Positions 54,125 to 63,614 of a stretch of 64,000 nt of DNA are shown piece by piece. Both the position numbers and the translations under genes were made by a program. The notes below the pieces were generated by a model that saw only the letters and a program-made list of their open reading frames with translations, was not told the DNA's origin and ran no database searches. The stretch is from NCBI GenBank assembly GCA_016214145.1, contig JACRPA010000002.1:124001-188000 (forward strand). The letters are read 5' to 3'. The stretch is from Rhodocyclales bacterium. Its GTDB lineage: Bacteria; Pseudomonadota; Gammaproteobacteria; Burkholderiales; Rhodocyclaceae. Numbering within the stretch: the stretch's first letter is position 1; each line of letters opens with the position of its first letter.

Positions 54125-54894
54125 CTGTTCTTCCACACCGGCTTGCGCTTCTCCATGAAGGAGTTGAGTCCTTCGACGGCGTCGGCTGTGGCCATCAGGT
54201 CCTTCAGGTAGATTTGCTCGACGGTGAACAGCGCCTCGAAGAAGGGCTTGCCGGCCGCCTCGCGCACCGCCTTCTTGGTGTACATCAGGGCCACGCGGGA
54301 AAGCCCGAGGAACTGGTCGAGGAAGGCGCGCGTGTCCTGGGCGAAGCTGGCGCGCGGGAAGACGCGGTTGAGCAGGCCCAGGTTGAGCGCCTCGCTGGCG
54401 CTGATCAGCCCGCCGCCGAGGAGGAGCTCCATCACCTTGGGCAGCGAGATGATGCGCGGCATGAGGATGGCGGCGATGGGCGGGAACACGCCCAGCTTGA
54501 TCTCCGGCTGGCCGATGCGGGTGTCCTCGGTCGCCACCGCCATGTCGCAGGCGAGCGCCAGTTCGCAGCCGCCGCCCATGGCCGAGCCGTTCAGCGCGGC
54601 CACCGTCGGCAGCGGGAACACCATCAGACGCTTGAGGATGCCGTGGAAGACGTCGATCATCTGCACCACCTTGTCCGGCGTGTGGTCCATGACGTCGACG
54701 CCGGCGGAGAACACCTTCTCGCCGGCGGCGGTAATCATCAGCAGCTTGGCCGATTCCTCGCGCGCGGCGATGTCGAGCGCACGGTTGAGCTCCTCCATCA
54801 CCGCAATGTCGAGCACGTTGTGCGGCGGCCGGTTGATGGTGATGGTCGCCAGTGCATCGGCGACCGTGTAGTTCAGAAATTTGAATTCAGTCAT
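54121..54894 (-). CDS. bzdW: Cyclohexa-1,5-diene-1-carbonyl-CoA hydratase
   Basis: ITINRPPHNVLDIAVMEELNRAL; FSAGVDVMDHTPDKV; NGSAMGGGCELALACDMAVA. Confidence 0.92.
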   Translation of the reverse strand: MTEFKFLNYTVADALATITINRPPHNVLDIAVMEELNRALDIAAREESAKLLMITAAGEKVFSAGVDVMDHTPDKVVQMIDVFHGILKRLMVFPLPTVAALNGSAMGGGCELALACDMAVATEDTRIGQPEIKLGVFPPIAAILMPRIISLPKVMELLLGGGLISASEALNLGLLNRVFPRASFAQDTRAFLDQFLGLSRVALMYTKKAVREAAGKPFFEALFTVEQIYLKDLMATADAVEGLNSFMEKRKPVWKNR

Positions 54895-54925
54895 GCCAAC
54901 CTCTCGTAAAGGCAAACCGCTTTAA

Positions 54926-55018
54926 ACGCAAAGGACGCAAAGACGCAAAGAGCGCGAAGAAGAACATATTGAAAAGCATTTCTTTGCGTCCTTTGCGTCT
55001 TTGCGATCTTTGCGTCGA
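54926..55018. repeat. Long inverted repeat, family E
   Basis: aaacgcaaaggacgcaaagacgcaaagagcgc...tttgcgtcctttgcgtctttgcgatctttgcgt. Confidence 0.88.
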
Positions 55019-55025
55019 AGGAGTT

Positions 55026-57566
55026 TCAAAACAAATCGTCCATCTCGTCGGCGCCGACGCCCTTGGGCATGGATCCGTACTGCTCCATGTAGGCCTGCAC
55101 CAGCTGGTTTTCCCGCTGGCTGAAGAAGGGCGCCTCCTCGGCGACGAAGTATTTCGCCTCGTCGGACTTGCCGATCATGGCCTGCAGGCCTTCGCGCAGG
55201 TTTTCCACGCCCTTGATGGCGAGTACCTTCATGTCGGCGTCGAGCAGCTGGTAGACGCCGGATTCCGTGGTCACGCCGGCGACATTGGCCTCGTTCAGTT
55301 CCAGCCAGGACTCCGGCGGCAGCACCATGTCCTCGATCTTCGCCGCCAGGTTGCACTTCAGGCAGCGCAGCGCCTCGGCCTGAGCGGTCTGCGCGTCGAA
55401 GCCGAGTTCGACCTCGTTCCAGTTGTTGCGCTGGGCCGGATCGATGAAGATCGGATGGAAGCGCCGGACCTGGTTGAAGCCCTCGTCGCGGCCGATGTGC
55501 GGGTCGGTGTCCCAGTCCGGCAGCAGCTTTTCCTCGATGTCGCCGTCCCCGCCGAGCTGACTATCGATGGCGGCCGCGGCGATGCGGCCCTGGGCGACGG
55601 ATTCGATCAGCGTCGAGGGGCCGAGCACGCAGTCGCCGCCGGCATAGACCTTCGGCCTGGAGGTCAGCATGGAATCGGCACGCACCGTGATGCGGCCCTT
55701 GTCGTTGGTTTGCACGCCGAAGCCTTCGTATTTTTTCGGATACTGGCCGATGGCGGCGATGACCAGGTCGACGTCTTCGGTGAACTCGCTGCCGGCGATT
55801 TCCACCGGGCGGCGGCGGCCGGAAGCATCCGGCTCGCCCAGTTGCATTTTGGCGTAGGTGATCTTCAGGCGCGCGCTGCCGGATTCGTTCAGCTCGATCT
55901 TCTTCGGCGCCAGCAGGAAGCGCAGGTTCACGCCTTCCTCTTCGCAGCCCTGCACCTCGTCGTCGCGCGCAGGCATTTCCTCGCGCGTGCGGCGATAAAC
56001 CATGTCGACCACCTCGGCGCCGAGGCGGCGCGCGGAACGGGCGTTGTCGGTGGCGACGTTGCCGCCGCCGATGACGGCGACGCGCTTGCCGATGACGATG
56101 TCGGTGTCCGGCGTGCCGATCAGGCCGAGCGTGGCGGCGCGCAGGAAAGTCGGGCTGTCGACCACGTTGGGCAGGCCGTCGCCGGGCAGGCCGAGCTTGT
56201 CGCCGCCCTGGGCGCCGATGCCGATGAAGACGGCTTCATAGCCTTGCGCAAAGAGGTCGTCGACCTTCTCGACGCGGGTGTTGTAGCGGATCTCCACGCC
56301 CAGTTTCGTCACTTCGGCGACTTCGTTGTCGATGACGTCGAGCGGGACGCGGTAGGAGGGGATGCCGTAGCGCGCCATGCCGCCGGCGGCGGGCAGGGCG
56401 TCGAATACCGTGACGGCATGGCCCTTCTTGGCGAGGTAGTAGGCTGCCGTCAGACCGGCCGGGCCGGCGCCGATGATGGCGGCCTTCTTGCCGCTCGGCG
56501 ACAGCTGCTTCGAGTACTGGCGCCAGAGGCCGGTGTCGTTGTCGGCGGCGATGCGCTTGAGCGAGCGGATGGAGACCGGCTCGTCGAGGTGCTTGCGTCG
56601 GCAGGCCGACTCGCAGGGCGAGAAGCAGGCGCGGCCGAGGATGCCGGGGAAGGGCAGCTTCTCGCGCACCACGGCGACGGCCTCCGAGTATTTACCCAGG
56701 CCGACCAGCTGCACGTAGCGCGGCACGTCGATGCCGGCCGGGCAGGTGTGCTTGCATGGCACCTGCGATGCTTCCTTGCGTGCCACGTCGAGAGTGCGGT
56801 CCATCAGCGCGCCGGTCGGACAGACCGTGACGCAGGCCGAGCAGAACTTGCAGCCGGACTCGATCAGCGTCGGCGCGATGGTGCCGACCCACTTGCGGCC
56901 CTCGGTTTCCTTCACCTCCAGGCAGCCGACGCCGCGCACCTCGTTGCAGGCCACCAGGCAGCGGCGGCAGTCGATGCACAGGTTGTAGTCGCGGTCGTAG
57001 AAGGGCTCGTCCTTGATGACCGGCAGCTGGACGTGCTTGTAGGCCGGCGTCGTAGCCGGGATGCCGATGTAGTCGGACACCTTGCGCAGTTCGCAGGTGT
57101 GGAAGATCGAGCAGCAGCGCTGTTCGACCGGGTTGCCGAAGGAGCAGGTGGTGCGGCTGCAGCCCTCGCGCTGCGGGCAGGTGAGGCAGTTGTGCGGGTG
57201 GTTGCCGAGGATCTTCGCGATGCGCTCCTGGCGCAGCTTGTCGATGGCGGGCGATTTCGTCGTGACGCTCATGCCGGCTTCCACGGCGACGGAACAGGAG
57301 GTGCGCATGCCGGCGGTGCCGGCGATCTCGACCACGCAGAGGTTGCAGCCGCTGTCGCCGGCGCCGCGCTGGCAGGAAGGCGGCAGGTCCGGATGGGCGC
57401 ACAGCGACGGTATGTAAACGCCGGCTGCTGTGGCCGCGGACAGCAGCGACGCGCCCTCCGGGGCATCGAATTTCTTGCCGTCCATGGTGATCGTCACCAG
57501 CGATTCGGCCTTGGGCGCTTCCGAAGAAGCCTTCCACCATCTGACGGCTTGCGCGCCTGTGTTCAT
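55026..57566 (-). CDS. bzdV: NAD(P)H:acceptor (ferredoxin) oxidoreductase, BzdV-like: 2Fe-2S + 4Fe-4S + GltD-type flavodomain
   Basis: CAHPDLPPSCQRGAGDSGCNLC; CIDCRRCLVACNEVRGVGCLEV; CKFCSACVTVCPTGAL; IIGAGPAGLTAAYYLAKKGHAVTVF. Confidence 0.88.
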   Translation of the reverse strand: MNTGAQAVRWWKASSEAPKAESLVTITMDGKKFDAPEGASLLSAATAAGVYIPSLCAHPDLPPSCQRGAGDSGCNLCVVEIAGTAGMRTSCSVAVEAGMSVTTKSPAIDKLRQERIAKILGNHPHNCLTCPQREGCSRTTCSFGNPVEQRCCSIFHTCELRKVSDYIGIPATTPAYKHVQLPVIKDEPFYDRDYNLCIDCRRCLVACNEVRGVGCLEVKETEGRKWVGTIAPTLIESGCKFCSACVTVCPTGALMDRTLDVARKEASQVPCKHTCPAGIDVPRYVQLVGLGKYSEAVAVVREKLPFPGILGRACFSPCESACRRKHLDEPVSIRSLKRIAADNDTGLWRQYSKQLSPSGKKAAIIGAGPAGLTAAYYLAKKGHAVTVFDALPAAGGMARYGIPSYRVPLDVIDNEVAEVTKLGVEIRYNTRVEKVDDLFAQGYEAVFIGIGAQGGDKLGLPGDGLPNVVDSPTFLRAATLGLIGTPDTDIVIGKRVAVIGGGNVATDNARSARRLGAEVVDMVYRRTREEMPARDDEVQGCEEEGVNLRFLLAPKKIELNESGSARLKITYAKMQLGEPDASGRRRPVEIAGSEFTEDVDLVIAAIGQYPKKYEGFGVQTNDKGRITVRADSMLTSRPKVYAGGDCVLGPSTLIESVAQGRIAAAAIDSQLGGDGDIEEKLLPDWDTDPHIGRDEGFNQVRRFHPIFIDPAQRNNWNEVELGFDAQTAQAEALRCLKCNLAAKIEDMVLPPESWLELNEANVAGVTTESGVYQLLDADMKVLAIKGVENLREGLQAMIGKSDEAKYFVAEEAPFFSQRENQLVQAYMEQYGSMPKGVGADEMDDLF

Positions 57567-57683
57567 ACCCGCTTCTCCATAACCCCTGGTCGATTAAAGA
57601 AATGCAAAATAACGCATATCGATAAATCTAAAGGTATTAGAATGCATTTATCCGATTTTAGGAGAGTTGGCGCTTCTGCATAT

Positions 57684-57697
57684 TTGATCTGCGTCAA
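57684..57697. promoter_or_regulatory. FNR/CRP-family-like box 1
   Basis: TTGATCTGCGTCAA (one mismatch to TTGATNNNNATCAA). Confidence 0.5.
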
Positions 57698-57969
57698 GAC
57701 GAAGCATAAAAACCTTATTTCGCCAGAGGGCTATGAAAATCGATAGTTGTATATAACTTTATGATAAATATTGAAATAATACTCTTTTCGCACAAACCGG
57801 CCGGACGCTTCACAAACTTTGCCTGGAGGCGGGTCAGATAAGCCTCCGGTAGATTGGCCAAGGTTTTCAGGGGCATCCTGAACTGGAATGCAGGAGTATT
57901 CGTAAATGCTTATTTATAAGTGAAGTTCAGAGGAATTCTGCTTGATTATGGTTTGATAATGCGGTTTTC

Positions 57970-57983
57970 TTGATGCAGGTCAA
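57970..57983. promoter_or_regulatory. FNR/CRP-family-like box 2
   Basis: TTGATGCAGGTCAA (one mismatch to TTGATNNNNATCAA). Confidence 0.5.
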
Positions 57984-58133
57984 ACCTTGCGGCAAAAATG
58001 GTTTCTAAAATCGCCACTAATGCTTTATCGTGCATTTGAATTAATTGTGAAGCATGATAATGCATATATCTGTTGCAAGGAATAACGGCGTGAAGGGCAC
58101 CTGCCCTTCAAGCCAAACACCAGGGGAACGACG

Positions 58134-59270
58134 ATGAGCGGATTGTTTGACCAGTTCAAGGAATGGTACGAGAAGCGCCACGATTACGCCCGCGCCTGGA
58201 AGAGCCGCACCGGCGGCCAGGTGGTGGCGACGATGTGCACCTACACGCCCGAGGAGATCCTCATTGCGGCGAACATGCTGCCGGTCCGCGTGCTCGGCGC
58301 CCACGAACCGCAGAACGTCACCGAGCCGCACATCTTCGGCATGTTCTGCCCGTTCTGCCGTGACTCGCTGGCGCAGGGCCTGCTCGGCCGCTACGACTAC
58401 TGCGAAGGCGTCACGCTGACCCAGTCGTGCATCCAGTACCGCCAGACCTTCAACTCCTGGCGCGAGCATGTGCCGACAGTGAAGTGGGACTACTACCTGC
58501 CGATGCCCAACGAAGTGCAGTCGCGCTTCGCCAAGGCCCAGCACTATGCCGAGATCAAGAAGTTCCGCGGCTACATGGAAGGGGTCATCGGCAAGCCGAT
58601 CACGGACGCCGAGCTGAAGGCCGGCGTCGAGGTGGTGAACGAGAACCGCCACCTGCTGCGCGAGCTGTTCGAGTACCGCAAGGAGACCAATCCGCGCGTG
58701 ACCGGCGTCGAGGCGCTGTACGCCTCGATCACCGCCCAGTTCGTCGACAAGGCGGAGCACAACAAGGAGCTCAAGCGCGTGCTCGCCGAACTGCCGAAGC
58801 GCAAGAACGACCGTGCCGAGGGCATTCGCTTCATGACCATCGGCTCGGAGAACGACGACGTCTCCTTCATGGCCATGGTCGAGTCGGTCGGTTCCACCAT
58901 CGTCATCGACGACCAGTGCTCGGGCACCCGCTACTTCTGGAACGAGGCGCGCATCCAGGACGATCCGATCGCCACCATCGCCGATCGCTACTGCGAGCGT
59001 CCCGCCTGTCCGACCAAGGACTATCCGTTGCACACCCGCTTCGACCACGTACTGAAGCTCGCCCAGGATTACAACGCCAAGGCGGCGGTGTTCCTGCAGC
59101 AGAAGTTCTGCGACCCGCACGAGGGCGACTACCCGGATCTGAAGCGCCACCTGGAGGCCAACGGCATTCCGACGCTGTTCCTCGAATTCGACATCACCAA
59201 CCCGCTCGGACCGTTCCGCATCCGCATCGAGGCCTTCCTCGAGACGCTGGGCGAAGAAGAGTTGTTCTGA
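58134..59270 (+). CDS. bzdN: Benzoyl-CoA reductase subunit (BzdN/BcrC-like)
   Basis: MSGLFDQFKEWYEKRHDYARAWK; FCPFCRDSLAQGLLGRYDYCEGVTLTQSC; 378 aa HgdB-like family. Confidence 0.93.
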   Translation: MSGLFDQFKEWYEKRHDYARAWKSRTGGQVVATMCTYTPEEILIAANMLPVRVLGAHEPQNVTEPHIFGMFCPFCRDSLAQGLLGRYDYCEGVTLTQSCIQYRQTFNSWREHVPTVKWDYYLPMPNEVQSRFAKAQHYAEIKKFRGYMEGVIGKPITDAELKAGVEVVNENRHLLRELFEYRKETNPRVTGVEALYASITAQFVDKAEHNKELKRVLAELPKRKNDRAEGIRFMTIGSENDDVSFMAMVESVGSTIVIDDQCSGTRYFWNEARIQDDPIATIADRYCERPACPTKDYPLHTRFDHVLKLAQDYNAKAAVFLQQKFCDPHEGDYPDLKRHLEANGIPTLFLEFDITNPLGPFRIRIEAFLETLGEEELF

Positions 59271-59278
59271 CCGGAAAT

Positions 59279-59324
59279 GTAGGTCGGGCTTCAACCCGAC
59301 ATGTCGGCCTGAAGGCCGACCTAC
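59279..59324. repeat. REP-like inverted pair, family A, chimeric arms
   Basis: GTAGGTCGGGCTTCAACCCGACAT-GTCGGCCTGAAGGCCGACCTAC. Confidence 0.88.
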
Positions 59325-59348
59325 CAAAGAGCAAGGAGAGAACTGGAA

Positions 59349-60659
59349 ATGGCAAACTACCCGACCGAGCAGCTCAAGTGCTGGAAGAAGGCCAAGGAGC
59401 TGCGCGAGCAGTACTACATCAACTTCGCCAAGGCCAAGGAGAAGGGCGGCCTGCGCTGGTCCGGTTCCGCCTGGGCGCTCGACGCCATTCCCGCCGGCCT
59501 GGGCAATGACGTCTATTCGCTGACCGGCGAGCCCTATGGCGCCACCATCGCGGTGGACAAGAAGTTCAACAAGGAATGCCAGGATGCGGCCGAGTCCTAC
59601 GGCTTCGCCCGCGACCTGTGCGCCTACATGCGCACCTACTGGGGCTCGATCATCCTGAACAAGTATCCGTTCGGCGGCGAGTTTCCCAAGCCCGACTTCA
59701 ACTTCCAGACGCAGATCTGCTGCTCGCACGCCAAGTGGTACCAGGCTGCGTCGAAGCTTGAGCACGACACGCCGACCTTCTTCATCGACGTGTCGGTCGG
59801 CGCCTACAAGGACCTGACGACCGAGCGGCTGGACTACGTCACCAACCAGGGCCTGGAAGCCTGCGAATGGCTGGAGAAGACCACCGGCCGCAAGTTCAAC
59901 GACGAGCTGTTCATCGAGGCGGTGAAGAACGAGATGCGCTCCACCTCGCTGTGGGCCGCCATCTGCGCCGAGAACAAGGTCAAGCCGGCGCCGCTCGACG
60001 AGAAGACCATGTACTCACTCTACGTGCTGGCGACGCTGTCGAAGTCGTCGAAGTGGTGCGCCGATTTCTATCAGGAGTGCCTGGACGAGGTGAAGGACCG
60101 CGTCGCCCGCGGTATCGCCGCCGTGCCCAACGAGCGCTGCCGCGTCATGTCCGACACGCAGCCGCCCTGGGGCTTCCTCAAGGTGTTCCGCTATCTCGAG
60201 GAGTACGGCGCCGTGTCGATCGGCTCGCTGTATACCTTCGGCCTGGAAGGCATCTGGGAAACCAAGCCGGACGGCAGCTGGGGGCCGCGCACCCTGCCCT
60301 GGCAGAAGGGCATCGAGATGAACACCCGCGAGCAGGCGATGCGCCTGTACTGCGACTGGAACCTGTCCAAGCCGCAATGGCAGCACTTCTACGACCCGCG
60401 CATCAAGACCGAGATGATGAAGACCATCGTCAAGGAGTGGCAGGTAGACGGCGTCATGCTGCATCTGAACCGCGGCTGCGAGGGCCTGTCGATCGGCATC
60501 ATGGAGAACCGCCTCGGCCTGGCCGCCTCGGGCATTCCGGTGATGACCTTCGAGGGCAACATGGGCGACGAGCGCGAATTCGACCTCGGCCGCACGCAGA
60601 ACCGCGTCGACTCGTTCATGGAAACCCTTAATCTGAAGCGCGATTTCGCGCACGCCTGA
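59349..60659 (+). CDS. bzdO: Benzoyl-CoA reductase subunit (BzdO/BcrB-like)
   Basis: 436 aa; [51 protein letters not shown]. Confidence 0.93.
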   Translation: MANYPTEQLKCWKKAKELREQYYINFAKAKEKGGLRWSGSAWALDAIPAGLGNDVYSLTGEPYGATIAVDKKFNKECQDAAESYGFARDLCAYMRTYWGSIILNKYPFGGEFPKPDFNFQTQICCSHAKWYQAASKLEHDTPTFFIDVSVGAYKDLTTERLDYVTNQGLEACEWLEKTTGRKFNDELFIEAVKNEMRSTSLWAAICAENKVKPAPLDEKTMYSLYVLATLSKSSKWCADFYQECLDEVKDRVARGIAAVPNERCRVMSDTQPPWGFLKVFRYLEEYGAVSIGSLYTFGLEGIWETKPDGSWGPRTLPWQKGIEMNTREQAMRLYCDWNLSKPQWQHFYDPRIKTEMMKTIVKEWQVDGVMLHLNRGCEGLSIGIMENRLGLAASGIPVMTFEGNMGDEREFDLGRTQNRVDSFMETLNLKRDFAHA

Positions 60660-60681
60660 ACAACGCAAGGAGGAAGCAAAG

Positions 60682-61491
60682 ATGATTACCGCTGGCATCG
60701 ACATGGGTTCCCGCACCGTCAAGGTGGTGTTTCTGGAGGAGCTGAAGGTGGACGGGGCGCCGCAATTGCGCTGGGGCGTGAAGGGCAAGCACATCATGTT
60801 TCCGGACGACCTGGATGCCGACCAGGCCGCCGACAAGGCCTTCGAGGATGCGCTGAAGGGCGCCGGGCTGACGCGCGACCAGGTGACGAAGGTCGTCGCC
60901 ACCGGCGCCGGGCGCAAGCAGGTCAAATTCGCCACCTCGGACGTGACCGAGGTGGGCGCCGGCGCGCGCGGCGCGGTGTTCATGTGCCCGGAAGCCAAGA
61001 CGGTGGTCGACGTCGGCGCCGAGGAAGGCCGCGGCGTCAAGGCCAATGCCGAAGGCAAGGTGGTGGACTTCGCCGGCAACGAGAAATGCGCCGCCGGCGC
61101 GGGCGCCTTCGCCGAGTCCATGTCGCGCGCCCTGCAATTGAGCCTGAAGGATTTCGGCGAGGCCAGCCTGCGCTCCGACAAGACCATTCCGATGAATGCC
61201 CAATGCACGGTGTTCGCCGAATCCGAAGTGGTGTCGCTGATCCATTCGGCCACCCCCAAGGAAGACATCGCCAAGGCCGTGCTGGATGCGGTGGCCAGCC
61301 GCGTCTGCGCCATGGTGCGCCGCGTCGGCATCGAGGACGAAGTGATCCTGATCGGCGGCATGGTGCACAACCCGGGCTTTGTCCAGTCCCTGAAGGGCGC
61401 CCTGGGTGTCGACAAGGTGCATCTGCCGGACATGCCGGAATACATCAGCGCCCTCGGCGCCGCGCTCATCGCCACCGACGGCGACGCCTGA
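60682..61491 (+). CDS. bzdP: Benzoyl-CoA reductase ATPase subunit (BzdP-like)
   Basis: ITAGIDMGSRTVKVVFLEE; NEKCAAGAGAFAESMSRAL; BcrAD/BadFG family. Confidence 0.93.
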   Translation: MITAGIDMGSRTVKVVFLEELKVDGAPQLRWGVKGKHIMFPDDLDADQAADKAFEDALKGAGLTRDQVTKVVATGAGRKQVKFATSDVTEVGAGARGAVFMCPEAKTVVDVGAEEGRGVKANAEGKVVDFAGNEKCAAGAGAFAESMSRALQLSLKDFGEASLRSDKTIPMNAQCTVFAESEVVSLIHSATPKEDIAKAVLDAVASRVCAMVRRVGIEDEVILIGGMVHNPGFVQSLKGALGVDKVHLPDMPEYISALGAALIATDGDA

Positions 61492-61524
61492 GCATCAGCA
61501 GATCAATCGGAAAGGAGAGCAAAT

Positions 61525-62418
61525 ATGACCGCTGGAGAAAAGAAGGAATACTGGCGCTGGCAGGAAAACTGCTGGATCGACGAGTCCAAGAACTGGCGCG
61601 ACGCCAAGATCATCACCGCCGGCATCGACGTCGGTTCGGTCAGTTCGCAGGCGGTGATCTGCGTCGACGGCGAGTTGTACGGCTTCAACAGCATGCGCAC
61701 GGGCAACAACAGCCCGGATTCCGCCACCAACGCAATCAACGGCGTGCTGGAAAAATCCGGCATGAAGCTGGAGGACATCACCTACGTCATCGGCACCGGC
61801 TACGGCCGCGTCAACGTGCCGTTCGCGCACAAGGCCATCACCGAGATCGCCTGCCATGCGCGCGGCGCCAACTACATGGGCGGCAACAGCGTACGTACGA
61901 TTCTCGACATGGGCGGCCAGGACTGCAAGGCGATTCACTGCGACGAGAAGGGCAAGGTCACCAACTTCCTCATGAACGACAAGTGCGCCGCCGGAACCGG
62001 GCGCGGCATGGAGGTGATCGCCGACCTGATGCAGATTCCGATCGCCGAACTCGGTCAGCGTTCGTTCGATGTGGACGTGGAGCCGGAGGCGGTGTCCTCC
62101 ACCTGCGTGGTATTCGCCAAGTCCGAAGCGCTGGGTCTGCTCAAGGCCGGCTACTCGAAGAACAAGGTGATCGCCGCCTACTGCCAGGCCATGGCGGAAC
62201 GCGTGGTGTCGCTGATCGAGCGCATCGGCGTTGAAAACGATTTCTTCATCACCGGCGGCATCGCCAAGAACCCGGGCGTGGTGAAGCGCATCGAGAAGCT
62301 GCTCGGCACCAAGGCGGTGGATACCAAGTACGACAGCCAGATCGCCGGCGCCCTGGGCGCCGCGCTGTTCGGCTACACGCTGATGCAGAAGCAGGGCGCG
62401 TCGAAGGCGGCTGCCTGA
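61525..62418 (+). CDS. bzdQ: Benzoyl-CoA reductase ATPase subunit (BzdQ-like)
   Basis: ITAGIDVGSVSSQAVICVDGELYGFNSMRTG; DMGGQDCKAI; NDKCAAGTGRGMEVIADLM. Confidence 0.93.
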   Translation: MTAGEKKEYWRWQENCWIDESKNWRDAKIITAGIDVGSVSSQAVICVDGELYGFNSMRTGNNSPDSATNAINGVLEKSGMKLEDITYVIGTGYGRVNVPFAHKAITEIACHARGANYMGGNSVRTILDMGGQDCKAIHCDEKGKVTNFLMNDKCAAGTGRGMEVIADLMQIPIAELGQRSFDVDVEPEAVSSTCVVFAKSEALGLLKAGYSKNKVIAAYCQAMAERVVSLIERIGVENDFFITGGIAKNPGVVKRIEKLLGTKAVDTKYDSQIAGALGAALFGYTLMQKQGASKAAA

Positions 62419-62426
62419 AAGGCTTT

Positions 62427-62471
62427 GCAGGAGCCGGCTTGCCGGCGAATCGCGGGCAAGCCCGCTCCTGC
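62427..62471. repeat. REP-like inverted pair, family B, chimeric arms
   Basis: GCAGGAGCCGGCTTGCCGGCGAA/TCGCGGGCAAGCCCGCTCCTGC: arms from two variants. Confidence 0.8.
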
Positions 62472-62560
62472 ACAAAGGTCCCGACGCTCCGGTCCGCAAA
62501 GTACCCCTCTCCCACTGAGCGGGCCGGAGCCGAGGGATTCACGACGAAAAGGGGAACGAC

Positions 62561-62845
62561 ATGATCGCGAACTACGGCTACAAGGACGGTTCGGGCGAGT
62601 ACTACATCAGCATCGACACGGACAAGTGCATCGGCTGCACGGCCGGCCGTGCCTGTCTGACGGGTTGCCCGAAAGGCATGTTCGAGATCATCACCGACGA
62701 CTACGACGACGAGGTGGCGGCGGTGAAGCAATCCTTCCGCCGCACGCTGGCCTTCGATTGCACCGGCTGCAAGCCCGCCGGCGGCTATACCAGCCTGCCC
62801 TGTTCGACGGCCTGCACGCCGGGGGCCATCAAGCATTCCTGGTAG
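62561..62845 (+). CDS. bzdM: Ferredoxin-like Fe-S protein (BzdM-like)
   Basis: DKCIGCTAGRACLTGCPKGMF...DCTGCKPAGGYTSLPCSTACTPGAI; follows bzdNOPQ. Confidence 0.8.
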   Translation: MIANYGYKDGSGEYYISIDTDKCIGCTAGRACLTGCPKGMFEIITDDYDDEVAAVKQSFRRTLAFDCTGCKPAGGYTSLPCSTACTPGAIKHSW

Positions 62846-62852
62846 GCGCACG

Positions 62853-63137
62853 ATGGTCCGGATACCGCTGAAGCTGGTGAAGGGCGGCAAGGAAGCCGAC
62901 CTGTTCGCCGAGGGTTGGATAAAGAAGACCACCATCGGCGAACCGAGGCTGTCCGAAATCGTCGAGAACTATCGCCAGCTCGGCTACGAAGTGCATGTCG
63001 TCGAGCATCGCGAGGAGTCAGGCGACGGTTGCAACACCTGCTTCACTGCAGGGGCGGAGATGGGACAGGTTTACGGGGACGTGTACATTCGCAAGGGGAG
63101 TGGCGGCAGGAAAGCCGCCGACGACGAGCTGTTTTAA
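62853..63137 (+). CDS. Small conserved protein of bzd operon
   Basis: 94 aa; ENYRQLGYEVHVVEHREESGDGCNTCFTAGAEMGQVYGDVYIRKG. Confidence 0.7.
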   Translation: MVRIPLKLVKGGKEADLFAEGWIKKTTIGEPRLSEIVENYRQLGYEVHVVEHREESGDGCNTCFTAGAEMGQVYGDVYIRKGSGGRKAADDELF

Positions 63138-63161
63138 TCAATACGGCGCAAGGAGAATACG

Positions 63162-63611
63162 ATGGCAGTGCAGGTTACCGTGCGGTTGATCCGCAAGAAC
63201 GATCTCGATGCTGTGGTGGGGATCGACAAGCTCATCACGGGCCAGGAGCGGCGCGAGTACTACCAGCGCAAACTGGCGCAGGCCCTGGACAACGAGCACA
63301 ACGTGAACGCCTCGGTTGCAGCGGAAGTCGACGGCAAGGTGGTCGGCTTCATGATGGGCGACGTTCTGTTCGGCGAGTATGGCATTGCGGACTCCTCCGC
63401 GACCATCGATACGCTCGGCGTGCATCCGGATTTCCAGAAGCACGGCGTCGCTTCAGACCTGATGGACCAGTTCCTCATGAACATGAAGGCGGCCAGCGTA
63501 AAAAAGGTCTACACGCTGGTGAACTGGAACGATTTTGCGCTGGAGGCTTTCTTCTCGCGGCACAAGTTCCAGCCGTCGAAGCGCATCAGCCTGGAATTGC
63601 AACTGCCGTAA
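63162..63611 (+). CDS. GNAT-family N-acetyltransferase
   Basis: VTVRLIRKNDLDAVVGIDKLITG; IDTLGVHPDFQKHGVASDLMDQFL. Confidence 0.88.
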   Translation: MAVQVTVRLIRKNDLDAVVGIDKLITGQERREYYQRKLAQALDNEHNVNASVAAEVDGKVVGFMMGDVLFGEYGIADSSATIDTLGVHPDFQKHGVASDLMDQFLMNMKAASVKKVYTLVNWNDFALEAFFSRHKFQPSKRISLELQLP

Positions 63612-63614
63612 TGC

